Of a stretch of DNA of 33,928 bases, positions 25,021 to 32,606 are shown one piece after another; position 1 is the stretch's first letter, and the number at the start of each line of letters is the position of its first letter. The stretch comes from Alphaproteobacteria bacterium (lineage in GTDB: Bacteria; Pseudomonadota; Alphaproteobacteria; ATCC43930; Allostellaceae), in NCBI GenBank assembly GCA_020852355.1, contig JADZBA010000162.1:1-33928 (forward strand), given 5' to 3'. The notes beneath the pieces were generated by a model, which saw only the letters and a list, made by a program, of their open reading frames with translations, was not told the DNA's origin and did no database searches. Made by a program: the position numbers and the translations under genes.

Positions 25021-25785
25021 TCAGGAGACGCGGGCGTCGCGCACGACGACCAGCCGCTCCAGCACGATCACCAGGGCGTAGAGCAGCACGCCGAGCAGGC
25101 TGATCAGGATGACCGCCATGAACATCGCCGCGGTGTCGAGCGTCACCTGCACCTGCAGCATGAGGTAGCCCAGGCCCTTGTCGGAGCCCAGGAACTCGCC
25201 GACGATGGCGCCGGCGACCGCCAGGATCGCCGCCACCTTCATGCCCGAGAAGATGTAGGGGAGCGCACCCGGAAGCTGGATCTTCACGAAGATCTGCCAC
25301 TTCGAGCCGCGCAGCGAGCGCACGAGATCGAGCAGGTCCGGCTCGACCTCGCGCAGGCCGCGCGCCGTCGTCAGCACGATCGGGAAGAAGGCGATGGAGA
25401 AGGCGATCAGCGCGTTGGGCAGCAGGCCGTAGCTGAACCACACGATGAACAGCGGCCCGAGCGCCACCTTCGGGATCATGTTGAAGCTGACCAGCACCGG
25501 CATGAAGGCGGCGTCGAGCCAGCGCGACCAGGTGAAGACGAGCGCCGCCAGCACGCCGCCGCCGACCGCCAGCAGGTAGCCGCCGTAGATCTCGGCCGCG
25601 GTGACGAGGATGTTGTCCCACCAGCGGTACTCCGGCTGGATCAGCGCCAGCACGGTGTCCCACGGCGTCGGCATCACGAACTTCGGCACGTTGCCGAGCG
25701 TCGTGAACAGATGCCAGGCGAGGATGACCGCGACGTGCGCCAACGTCGCGAGCCCGATCCGCCACGCGCTTTCCCCCGCCGTCAT
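25021..25785 (-). CDS. ABC transporter permease (nitrate/sulfonate/taurine type)
   Basis: This is a 254-residue integral membrane protein of the SsuC/TauC-like family with six predicted segments. The cytoplasmic EAA-type loop is LDLVRSLRGSKWQIFVKIQLPGALPYIFSGMKVAAILAVAGAIVGEFLGSDKGLGYL, whose GA.VGEFLGS.KGLGYL ending is typical. It begins 34 bases after the PhyH gene. With the ATPase at 24246 it forms an importer that lacks a receptor within the operon. Confidence 0.92.
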   Translation of the reverse strand: MTAGESAWRIGLATLAHVAVILAWHLFTTLGNVPKFVMPTPWDTVLALIQPEYRWWDNILVTAAEIYGGYLLAVGGGVLAALVFTWSRWLDAAFMPVLVSFNMIPKVALGPLFIVWFSYGLLPNALIAFSIAFFPIVLTTARGLREVEPDLLDLVRSLRGSKWQIFVKIQLPGALPYIFSGMKVAAILAVAGAIVGEFLGSDKGLGYLMLQVQVTLDTAAMFMAVILISLLGVLLYALVIVLERLVVVRDARVS

Positions 25786-25819
25786 CGCCGCCCCGTCGTC
25801 CCCCTCGGCCCGGTCGTCG

Positions 25820-26563
25820 TCAGCTCACGCGCAGGAACGCCGCCTCGTCGTAGGGCAGGGCGGCGTTCGTGAAGGCGTTTCCGTCGCCAACATAGTGGAA
25901 GGCGACGGCGCGGCGCCACCGGGTCGAGCGGTTGGCGCCCGACTGGTGCAGCGTGCCGCCGTGATGGAACGACACGCCGCCCTTGGGCACCGGTGCCGGC
26001 GTCATCTCGATGCCCCGGGCGATCTCCGCGGGGACCTGCAGGTTGAACGGCTCGTCGGGCGGTGCGGCGTGGGGCAGCAGCGGCCGCCGGTGGCTGCCGT
26101 GGCCGAAGGCGAGGCAGCCATTGTCGACGGTGGCCGTGTCGAGCGCGACCCAGGCGGTGACGAGGCGCTCAGGGTCGTCGGGGCCGAAGTAGACGTTGTC
26201 CTGGTGCATGGGCTTCGGCCCACCGCCCTCGGGCGGCTTGAAGAATATCTGGCTGAAGGAGAGGGTGACGCCGGGGCCGATGATCTCCTCGACCAGGCTC
26301 ACGAGGCGAGGGTCGGTCGCGAGCGCGCGGAAGACCGGCCGCGCGGCGTGCGGGTTGTCGAGCTTGCGCAGCACGGTGCGCGCGGTGACGCCGCCGTCGA
26401 CGTACCAGCGCCGCTGCTCGGGGGCGAGGTGGGCGAGGAAGGTCTCGCCCCACGCCTCGGCGTCGGCGATGGCGGCGTCCATCTCGGCCGCGGTGAACAC
26501 GGCAGGCACGGTCAGGTGACCGGCGGCGGCGTAGAACCGCCGCTCGACCTCGGCCAGGCCCAT
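25820..26563 (-). CDS. Phytanoyl-CoA dioxygenase (PhyH) family Fe(II)/2-oxoglutarate oxygenase
   Basis: This 247-residue oxygenase has a double-stranded beta-helix iron site H120-x-D122 (KPMHQDNVYFG) and the distal H206 in HHGGTLHQSGANRS, followed by an Arg-rich 2-oxoglutarate-binding strand. LDTATVDNGCLAFGHGSHR is the typical PhyH central motif. The ATG at 26563 is preceded by a GGAGGAAA site. It is the first gene of the six-gene operon, immediately behind an operator-like inverted repeat (26579-26594). Bacterial PhyH proteins hydroxylate many non-CoA substrates, so it probably starts breakdown of the imported compound by hydroxylation. Confidence 0.9.
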   Translation of the reverse strand: MGLAEVERRFYAAAGHLTVPAVFTAAEMDAAIADAEAWGETFLAHLAPEQRRWYVDGGVTARTVLRKLDNPHAARPVFRALATDPRLVSLVEEIIGPGVTLSFSQIFFKPPEGGGPKPMHQDNVYFGPDDPERLVTAWVALDTATVDNGCLAFGHGSHRRPLLPHAAPPDEPFNLQVPAEIARGIEMTPAPVPKGGVSFHHGGTLHQSGANRSTRWRRAVAFHYVGDGNAFTNAALPYDEAAFLRVS

Positions 26564-26578
26564 GGTTTCCTCCCCTTA

Positions 26579-26594
26579 GTAACTATGTGGTTAC
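26579..26594. promoter_or_regulatory. GTAAC-N6-GTTAC operator, copy 1 (PhyH operon promoter)
   Basis: GTAAC (26579-26583) and GTTAC (26590-26594) are perfect inverted arms around TATGTG; with flanking A and T the arms extend to AGTAAC/GTTACT. The site sits 16 bases upstream of the PhyH start codon and overlaps the predicted -10/transcription start of that operon. The same arms and spacing occur at 29702-29717 beside the TetR gene. In this GC-rich DNA, that repetition strongly suggests the TetR operator. Confidence 0.72.
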
Positions 26595-26622
26595 TTAATG
26601 GCGAGGGCCGCACACCTGTCAA
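26594..26622 (-). promoter_or_regulatory. Promoter candidate for the PhyH-ABC operon
   Basis: A perfect -35 hexamer TTGACA lies on the minus strand at 26622-26617. With a 17-18 base spacer, the -10 falls on ATTAAG or TTAAGT (26599-26593), a weak match in an AT-rich patch. Transcription would start inside the operator at about 26587, which suits repression by steric block. Confidence 0.5.
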
Positions 26623-26691
26623 GCCGGCGGCTTTCGCCGCGCACCGCGAGCGGCTACCTTCCGCCGCCGCCGCCGCTGTCGGAGTGATCCC

Positions 26692-28281
26692 ATGACGACC
26701 ACCGCCACCCTCGCGCTGGAAGGCCGCATCGACCGGCTGGCCGCCGCCGTGGCGCGGCCCGATGGGCCCGGCTGCGCCCTGGGCATCGCCCGTGGCGGCG
26801 AGGTGCTGCTGCGCAAGGGGTACGGCCTGGCCAGCGTCGAGCACGGCGTGGCGATCGGTCCGGGCACCGTCTTCCGCATCGCCTCGGTGACCAAGCAGTT
26901 CACCTGCGCCGCCGTCCTGATGCTGGTGCTGGAGGGCCGCCTCGGCCTCGACGACGAGGTGCGCACGCACCTCTCCTGGCTGCCCGACTACGGCACGCCG
27001 GTGACGCTGCGCCATCTCCTGCACAACGTCAGCGGCCTGCGCGATTTCCTGGAGCTGACGCGCTGGGGCGGCATGAGCCTCGACCGGCCGGTGGGCGAGG
27101 ACGATCTCGTCGCCGCGATCGGCCGGGCCGGCGGCCTGAACTTCGCGCCGGGCAGCCGCTTCCTCTACAGCAACACCAACTTCCTGCTGCTCGGCCGCAT
27201 CGTCGAGCGGATCGAGGGCATGCCGCTGGAGAGCGTCCTGGAGCGCCGCTTCTTCGCGCCGCTCGGCATGGCGGCGACCCTGCTGGTGCGCGATCCGGCG
27301 ACCGTCGTGCCGCGGCTGGCGACGGCGTACCTGCGCCAGCCCGACGGGACGGTGGTGCGGGCGCACCAGGCCTATCCGACGGTGGGCGAGGGCGGCATGG
27401 TCTCGACGGTCGACGACCTGCTGCGCTGGGCGCGCCATTTCGACCGGCCCTTCGTCGGCGGCGGCCACCTCGTCACGGCGCTGCAGGTCGAGCTGGCACT
27501 GACCGGCGGCGCCGCGCAGCCCTATGCGCGCGGGCTGGAGGTCGGACGCTGGCGCGGCCTGCGCACCGTCGGCCATGGCGGGTTGTGGCCGGGCTACCGC
27601 ACGGAGCTCCTGCTGGTGCCCGAGCGCGATCTCGCCGTCGTCGCGATCGCCAATGTCGACGCGATCGATCCCCACCGGCTGGCGCGCCGCGCGGTCGACG
27701 CCGCGCTGGCCGAGGAAGGGCTGCCGGCCGAGCCCGCGCTGCCGGGCTGGGTCGCCGGCCACGCCGGGCGCTGGGTCGACTCCGAGGAGCTGGCCGTGCT
27801 CGACCTGGCCGTCGCCGGCGGCGAGGCGACGGGGCGGATGAACGGCGCCGGCTTCGGCTTCCTGCCGGCCGCCGACGGCTGGCTGCGCGCCTTTCGCGGC
27901 GCCTTCGAGCTGGCGGTGCGCGCCGACGGCGACGGGCTGCTCGCCGACACGGGCGCCGGCCGCACGGTGCGCATGGCGCGGGTCGTCCCCGTCGCGCCGC
28001 CGGCGGGCCTCGCCGGCACCTACCATGCGGCGGAGCTCGACACGACCTGGACGGTGGCGCCGCATGGCGACGGCCTGGCCGTGCGGGCGCGCGGGCCGCT
28101 CGCCGCCGCGGGTCCCTGGCCGGTCACGCCGGTCGCAGCCGACGTCGTCGAGATCGTCATGCCCAACCGCTGGCTGACCGCGACCGTCGTCGCCCATGTC
28201 CTGCGCGGCGCCGGCGGCATCACCGGGCTGCGCGTCTCCAGCGGCCGCATCAAGAACCTGCGCTTCGCGCGCACGGCGTAG
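26692..28281 (+). CDS. Serine beta-lactamase-like hydrolase, D-aminopeptidase (DAP) type
   Basis: This 529-residue protein has a class C beta-lactamase/DD-peptidase-fold domain at residues 10-330. Its catalytic S65-V-T-K68, Y159-S-N161 and H295-G-G motifs are intact. About 200 further residues contain beta-rich modules (LDLAVAGGEATGRMNGAGFGF; TWTVAPHGDGLAVRARG). Length, motif positions and two-part C-terminus resemble the Ochrobactrum D-stereospecific aminopeptidase (about 520 residues; Ser62, Tyr153, His287), which releases D-amino acids from peptide N-termini. No signal peptide is seen, so it is cytoplasmic. It diverges from the PhyH operon across 128 bases holding an operator-like site, and is 2 bases from the MBL gene. 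Confidence 0.82.
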   Translation: MTTTATLALEGRIDRLAAAVARPDGPGCALGIARGGEVLLRKGYGLASVEHGVAIGPGTVFRIASVTKQFTCAAVLMLVLEGRLGLDDEVRTHLSWLPDYGTPVTLRHLLHNVSGLRDFLELTRWGGMSLDRPVGEDDLVAAIGRAGGLNFAPGSRFLYSNTNFLLLGRIVERIEGMPLESVLERRFFAPLGMAATLLVRDPATVVPRLATAYLRQPDGTVVRAHQAYPTVGEGGMVSTVDDLLRWARHFDRPFVGGGHLVTALQVELALTGGAAQPYARGLEVGRWRGLRTVGHGGLWPGYRTELLLVPERDLAVVAIANVDAIDPHRLARRAVDAALAEEGLPAEPALPGWVAGHAGRWVDSEELAVLDLAVAGGEATGRMNGAGFGFLPAADGWLRAFRGAFELAVRADGDGLLADTGAGRTVRMARVVPVAPPAGLAGTYHAAELDTTWTVAPHGDGLAVRARGPLAAAGPWPVTPVAADVVEIVMPNRWLTATVVAHVLRGAGGITGLRVSSGRIKNLRFARTA

Positions 28282-28283
28282 CG

Positions 28284-29021
28284 ATGGTGCGCCTGCGCTT
28301 CCTCGGCTGCGGCGACGCCTTCGGCTCGGGCGGGCGGTTCCAGACCTGCTTTCTGGTGGCCTCTCCCTCGGCGACCTTCCTCGTCGACTGCGGCGCCTCC
28401 TCGATGATCGCCATGCGCCGCTTCGCGGTCGATCCCAACGCCGTCGACGCGGTGTTCGTGACGCATCTCCACGGCGACCATTTCGGCGGCCTGCCCTTCC
28501 TGCTGCTCGACGCCCAGCTCGTCAGCCGGCGGACGCGGCCGCTCGTACTGGCCGGCCCGCCCGGCCTCGGCCAGCGCCTCAGCGAGGCGATGGAGGTGAT
28601 GTTCCCGGGGTCGTCCACCGTGCGCCGCTCCTTCCCGGTCGAGATCGTCGAGCTGCCGGCGCGCGTCGCCACGACGGTCGGCGCCGTGACGGTGACGCCG
28701 TTCGAGATGGTGCACTGGTGCGGGGCGCCGCCCTACGCGCTGCGCCTGGAGGTCGACGGCAAGGTGCTCGCCTACACCGGCGACACGGAATGGGTCGACG
28801 CCATTGTGTCGGCCGCCCGCGGCGCCGATCTCTTCGTGGCCGAGGCCTACTTCCACGACAAGCGGATGAAGTACCACCTGGACTGGGCGACGCTGGCCGC
28901 GCACCTGCCCGAGATCGCCGCCCGGCGCGTGGTGCTGACCCATCTCTCGGCGGACATGCTGGGCCGCCCGCCGCCATCGGGCGTCGAGGTCGCCGAGGAC
29001 GGCCGGGAGATCGCGCTGTAG
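28284..29021 (+). CDS. MBL-fold metallo-hydrolase (RNase Z-like subgroup)
   Basis: This 245-residue metallo-beta-lactamase-fold protein begins with VRLRFLGCGDAFGSGGR, typical of the RNase Z/arylsulfatase-like branch. It has the zinc motif THLHGDHFGG, then YTGDTEW (the bridging Asp), FVAEAYFHD and the C-terminal VLTHLSADM His. It lacks the exosite arm of tRNase Z, so a small-molecule esterase, lactonase or phosphodiesterase role is likelier than tRNA processing. It starts 2 bases after the D-aminopeptidase-type gene and is certainly co-transcribed with it. Its end converges on the TetR gene 7 bases away. Confidence 0.88.
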   Translation: MVRLRFLGCGDAFGSGGRFQTCFLVASPSATFLVDCGASSMIAMRRFAVDPNAVDAVFVTHLHGDHFGGLPFLLLDAQLVSRRTRPLVLAGPPGLGQRLSEAMEVMFPGSSTVRRSFPVEIVELPARVATTVGAVTVTPFEMVHWCGAPPYALRLEVDGKVLAYTGDTEWVDAIVSAARGADLFVAEAYFHDKRMKYHLDWATLAAHLPEIAARRVVLTHLSADMLGRPPPSGVEVAEDGREIAL

Positions 29022-29028
29022 CGTCCGG

Positions 29029-29685
29029 TCACGGCCGCAGGAAGCGCAGCACCACGTCGACGTTCTGGGCCGAGCGCGCCGCCGTCGCCGCCGGGTCGGC
29101 GAGGTCGCGCCCGAACACCACCGACAGCGTGTGGATGTTCGAGAAGTAGAAGTAACCGAGTGCCGCGATGGTGATGTAGAGGTCGAGCGGGTCGACGCCG
29201 CGGCGAAACGTGCCGTCGGCGGCGCCGCGCTCCAGCAGCCGGCCGATCGTGTCGATGACCGGCAGGTTGACCGCCCGGACCTTGCCCGAGCGGGCGAGGT
29301 GCCGGGCGCGGTGCAGGTTCTCGTTGGCCAGCAGATGGATGAAGCCGGGATTGTCGCGGCAGAAGGCGAAGTTGTAGGCGACCAGCCGGGCGATTCCTTC
29401 GGCCGGCGGGCAGTCCTCGACGGCCAGCGCCCGCTCGTGGCCGCGGATGCGGTCGTAGGCCTGCTCCAGCACCGCGAGGTAGAGCCCGGCCTTGCTGCCG
29501 AAATAGTGGTAGATCATGCGCTTGTTGGTCGCCGCCCGGGCGGCCACCGCGTCGACTCGCGCGCCGCCCAGCCCCTTGGCCGAGAACTCCGTCCAGGCCG
29601 CCTCCAGCAGCCGGGCGCGGGTCTCCTCCGGGCGCCGCGCGCGCGGCGCCGGCGGCCGGCGGCGTCGATTGACAGGGGGCGACAC
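29029..29685 (-). CDS. TetR-family transcriptional regulator
   Basis: The helix-turn-helix is near the N-terminus: EETRARLLEAAWTEFSAKG, then GGARVDAVAARAATNKRMIYHYFGSKAGLYLAVLEQAY, with YHYFGSK typical of the family. The GTG start at 29685 gives 218 residues, a normal TetR length. An in-frame ATG at 29772 would add 29 residues encoded by DNA that contains the operator-like repeat at 29702-29717, so I prefer the later start, though its ribosome-binding site is weak. It diverges from the NMT1/THI5-like receptor gene. Autoregulation and control of the receptor and the PhyH operon are inferred from the shared inverted repeat. Confidence 0.87.
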   Translation of the reverse strand: MSPPVNRRRRPPAPRARRPEETRARLLEAAWTEFSAKGLGGARVDAVAARAATNKRMIYHYFGSKAGLYLAVLEQAYDRIRGHERALAVEDCPPAEGIARLVAYNFAFCRDNPGFIHLLANENLHRARHLARSGKVRAVNLPVIDTIGRLLERGAADGTFRRGVDPLDLYITIAALGYFYFSNIHTLSVVFGRDLADPAATAARSAQNVDVVLRFLRP

Positions 29686-29701
29686 GCGCGAATACCGTCC
29701 G

Positions 29702-29717
29702 GTAACCAACCGGTTAC
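29702..29717. promoter_or_regulatory. GTAAC-N6-GTTAC operator, copy 2 (TetR/receptor divergent promoter)
   Basis: GTAACC-AACC-GGTTAC is a perfect 16-base palindrome centred 94 bases before the receptor start and 17 bases before the preferred TetR start. It shares both GTAAC/GTTAC arms and the exact six-base spacing with 26579-26594; the merged consensus is GTAAC(C/T)-N4-GGTTAC. Position beside a divergent TetR gene is the classical arrangement for autoregulation. Confidence 0.75.
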
Positions 29718-29795
29718 AGCGATAGCGGAAAGGCGCCGGCAAGGCGAGACCCGCGGCGGGCCGGTCGCTCACAGCGCAACGTAGGGAGGTCTGGG

Positions 29796-30806
29796 ATGCG
29801 GATCGTGATGGGTGCCGCGGCCGCGGCGGTCGCGCTGGCCGGGTTCGCCGCGCCGGCGGGCGCGCAGAAGCTGGAGAAGATCGAGCTCTTCCTCAACTGG
29901 GTGCCGGGCGGCGACCACGCGCCCTACTATTATGCCCGGAAGATGAAGCGCTACGAGGCGGTGGGGATCGACCTCGACATCCAGCCCGGCAAGGGCTCGG
30001 CCGTCGCCATCCAGCGCGCCGCCGCCGGCGCCAGCCAGCTCGGCCTCGCCGACATGGGTGCGGCGCTGATCGCCCGCGGCAAGGGGGCCGAGACGGTGGC
30101 GGTGATGAACGTCTACGCCAACTCGCCGCAGGGCCTCTATTGGCTGAAGAGCTCAGGCATCAGGTCGGCCAAGGATCTCGCCGGCAAGAAGATCGGCAAC
30201 CCGCCGGGCGATGCCGCGCGCGTCGTCTTCCCGGCGCTGGCCAAGGCGGTCGGCATCGACCCGGCCAGCGTCACCTGGGTCAACATCGACGCCAACGCCA
30301 AGCTCGCCGCACTGAAGTCGAAGGCGATCGACGCGACGACGTCGTTCTACAACATCCACCACATCTTCCAGCGCGAGCTGGGCGACGACATGGGCTTCCT
30401 GCCGTGGCGCGAGGCCGGCGTGAACCCCTACGGCAACTCGATCCTGGCGAACGCCAGGTTCTTCGCCGAGAAGAAGCCGCTGGTCGCCGCCTTCACGAAG
30501 GTCACCCAGAAGGCCTTCGCCGACTGCGTCGCCGACCCCAGGCCCTGCGTCGAGGCGCTGGTCGAGGCCAACGGCGCCCTCAAGCTCGACAACGAGATGG
30601 TGAACTGGAGCCTGGTGACCGTCCTGATGAGCGACGAGATCTCGCGCTCCGTGGCGCTCGGCTGGCACGACGACAAGCGCATGGCCGCCGACTACGAGCT
30701 GGCGGCGACCTACTTCAAGCTCGACCAGGCCTTCGACGTGAAGACCGTCTACACCAACGAGTTCCTCGACAAGTCGATCAAGATGACCCAGCCGAAGACG
30801 AACTGA
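29796..30806 (+). CDS. ABC transporter substrate-binding protein, NMT1/THI5-like
   Basis: This 336-residue periplasmic receptor has a signal peptide ending APAGAQ at about residue 24. The mature start IELFLNWVPGGDHAPYYYARKMKRYEAVGIDLDIQPGKGSAVAIQRAAAG is characteristic of the NMT1/THI5-like group, which binds pyrimidine and thiamin precursors and many other small molecules. KDLAGKKIGNPPGDAARVVFP is the second-lobe motif. A strong GGGAGGT site precedes the ATG. No permease or ATPase gene is adjacent, and the receptor-less ATPase/permease pair at 24246-25785 is of the matching type. A REP-like palindrome follows the gene and may end or protect its transcript. Confidence 0.92.
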   Translation: MRIVMGAAAAAVALAGFAAPAGAQKLEKIELFLNWVPGGDHAPYYYARKMKRYEAVGIDLDIQPGKGSAVAIQRAAAGASQLGLADMGAALIARGKGAETVAVMNVYANSPQGLYWLKSSGIRSAKDLAGKKIGNPPGDAARVVFPALAKAVGIDPASVTWVNIDANAKLAALKSKAIDATTSFYNIHHIFQRELGDDMGFLPWREAGVNPYGNSILANARFFAEKKPLVAAFTKVTQKAFADCVADPRPCVEALVEANGALKLDNEMVNWSLVTVLMSDEISRSVALGWHDDKRMAADYELAATYFKLDQAFDVKTVYTNEFLDKSIKMTQPKTN

Positions 30807-30812
30807 GACGGT

Positions 30813-30909
30813 CGCGTCCCTCGGCAGGCTCGGGACGAGGACGCCTTCTTTCTTGGTACGAGTAGCCGTGAAGAAGACGAGGTTCGCCCTGAGCTCGTCG
30901 AGGGGCGCG
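30813..30909. repeat. 97-base imperfect palindrome, REP-like element
   Basis: CGCGTCCCTCG (30813-30823) pairs with CGAGGGGCGCG (30899-30909) with one G-T wobble. The inner arms GGCTCGGGACGA and TTCGCCCTGAGCTC, then CCTTCTT and AAGAAGA, continue the stem to a loop at about 30851-30870. The motif (C)TCGACGAGCTCAGGGCGAA on the minus strand resembles intergenic REP-type hairpins common in alphaproteobacterial genomes. It lies 7 bases after the receptor stop. The rest of 30910-31008 shows no gene. Confidence 0.65.
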
Positions 30910-31008
30910 TCGGGGGCCGCGCAAGGCGTCCTTGGTCGGCCGATCCCCTCCCTTGCCTGACCGCCGCCGGGCCGAGCACAATGCCGGCCGCCGTCGGGAG
31001 GGCGGTCG

Positions 31009-32580
31009 ATGAACGAGCCACGAGAGCCGCACACGCCGGCCGCCGCCGCACAGGTGGGCATGACGATCGCGGTGCATGCCGCCACGGCACCGGACCGGAT
31101 GGCGATCGATGGGCCGCTCGGGCGCCGGACCTTCGGCGAGCTGAACGCGGCCTGCAACCGGCTCGCGCGGTTCCTCAGGAGCCGCGGCCTCGGGGCCGGC
31201 GACTCGGTCGCCATGCTGGTGCCGAACCGGCCGGAGTTCGTCGAGGTCGTCTATGCCGGCCTGCGCGCCGGCATCCGCGTGACGCCGCTCAACTGGCACC
31301 TCGTGCCGGAGGAGGCGGCCTATGTCGTGCGCGACTGCGAGGCCAAGGCGCTCATCGCCGACACGCGCTTCGCCGCCACCGCGCGCATCGTCGCCGATAC
31401 GCTGCCGCTCGCCACGCGGCTCTGCGTGGGCGGCGCCATCCCCGGCTTCGATTCCTATGACGACGCATTGGCGGGACAGGCCGCGCGCGATCTCGACGAC
31501 CCCGTCCTCGGCTCCTCGATGCTCTACACCTCGGGCACCACTGGCCGGCCCAAGGGCGTCTATCGGCTGAACGCGCCGCTCGACCTGCTGGCGGCGATCG
31601 TCGGCTCGGCCGCGCTCGAGCCGGGAGTCGACCTCGCGCTCAATACCGGGCCGCTCTACCACGCGGCGCCGCTGCGGCTGAACCTGCAGCTCTTCCTCAA
31701 CAACGGCGTCGGCGTCCACCTCATGGACCGCTGGACGCCGGAGGAGACGCTGGCCCTCATCGAGCGCCTCGGCGTCACCCACACCCACATGGTCCCGACC
31801 ATGTTCCACCGTCTGCTCGCGTTGCCGGAGGCCGAGCGCGCGCGCTATGCCCTGGGCTCGTTGCGCTGGGTGCTGCACGGGGCGGCACCCTGCTCGGTCG
31901 CGCTCAAGCGGCGGATGATCGAGTGGCTGGGACCGGTGCTCTACGAGTACTACGCGGGCACCGAGGGCGGCGGCACGTTCATCGCGTCCTCCGAGTGGCT
32001 GGCGCGGCCCGGCAGCATCGGACGGCCGGCGCCGGGCTGCCGCATCGAGGTGCGGGACGATGCCGGCGCCCCGCTGCCGGCCGGCGCATCGGGGCGCGTC
32101 TTCGTCCACACTCCGGCGGCGTACCGCTTCGAGTACTTCAAGGACCCGGCGAAGACGGCCGCCGCCTGGGACGGCGACTGGTTCACCATGGGCGACATCG
32201 GCTACGTCGACGCCGAAGGCTATTTCTACCTCTCGGGACGCAGCGCCGAGACGATCATCTCGGGCGGCGTCAACATCTACCCCGCCGAGATAGACGCGGT
32301 GCTGCACCAGCACCCCGCCGTCGACGACGTCGCCACGGTCGGCGCACCCAACGAGGAGTGGGGCGAGGAGGTGGTGGCGGTGGTGCAGCCGGCCGCCGGC
32401 CACGCCCCGTCCGCCGCGCTGGCGGAAGATATCCGCGCCTTCTGCCGCGGCCGCATCGCCGACTTCAAGGTGCCGCGCCGCATCGACTTCGTGGCGGCGC
32501 TGCCGCGCCTGGAGACCGGCAAGATCCAGCGCCGCCTCGTGCGCGACCGCTACTGGCAGGGCCACGCCCGCCAGATCTGA
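31009..32580 (+). CDS. AMP-forming acyl-CoA synthetase
   Basis: This 523-residue member of the ANL superfamily activates a carboxylic acid to its CoA thioester with ATP, in the cytoplasm. The AMP-binding P-loop-like motif YTSGTTGRPKGV, the A5 motif YEYYAGTEGGG, the A7 region FTMGDIGYVDAEGYFYLSGR and the C-terminal catalytic lysine in LETGKIQRR are all present. SGGVNIYPAEID marks the acyl-CoA synthetase branch rather than adenylation domains. It starts after GGGAGG. It lies 26 bases upstream of the PEP-mutase-family gene, so they form a two-gene operon. The acid it activates cannot be predicted; medium-chain or aromatic acids are typical for relatives. Confidence 0.92.
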   Translation: MNEPREPHTPAAAAQVGMTIAVHAATAPDRMAIDGPLGRRTFGELNAACNRLARFLRSRGLGAGDSVAMLVPNRPEFVEVVYAGLRAGIRVTPLNWHLVPEEAAYVVRDCEAKALIADTRFAATARIVADTLPLATRLCVGGAIPGFDSYDDALAGQAARDLDDPVLGSSMLYTSGTTGRPKGVYRLNAPLDLLAAIVGSAALEPGVDLALNTGPLYHAAPLRLNLQLFLNNGVGVHLMDRWTPEETLALIERLGVTHTHMVPTMFHRLLALPEAERARYALGSLRWVLHGAAPCSVALKRRMIEWLGPVLYEYYAGTEGGGTFIASSEWLARPGSIGRPAPGCRIEVRDDAGAPLPAGASGRVFVHTPAAYRFEYFKDPAKTAAAWDGDWFTMGDIGYVDAEGYFYLSGRSAETIISGGVNIYPAEIDAVLHQHPAVDDVATVGAPNEEWGEEVVAVVQPAAGHAPSAALAEDIRAFCRGRIADFKVPRRIDFVAALPRLETGKIQRRLVRDRYWQGHARQI

Positions 32581-32606
32581 ATTCCTCCGGAAGGGAAGCA
32601 TCGGGA

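Noticed and set aside
28284-29021. Ribonuclease Z (tRNA 3' processing)
   Set aside because: The core zinc motifs match the branch, but the exosite arm is missing and the gene is coupled to a catabolic-type hydrolase.
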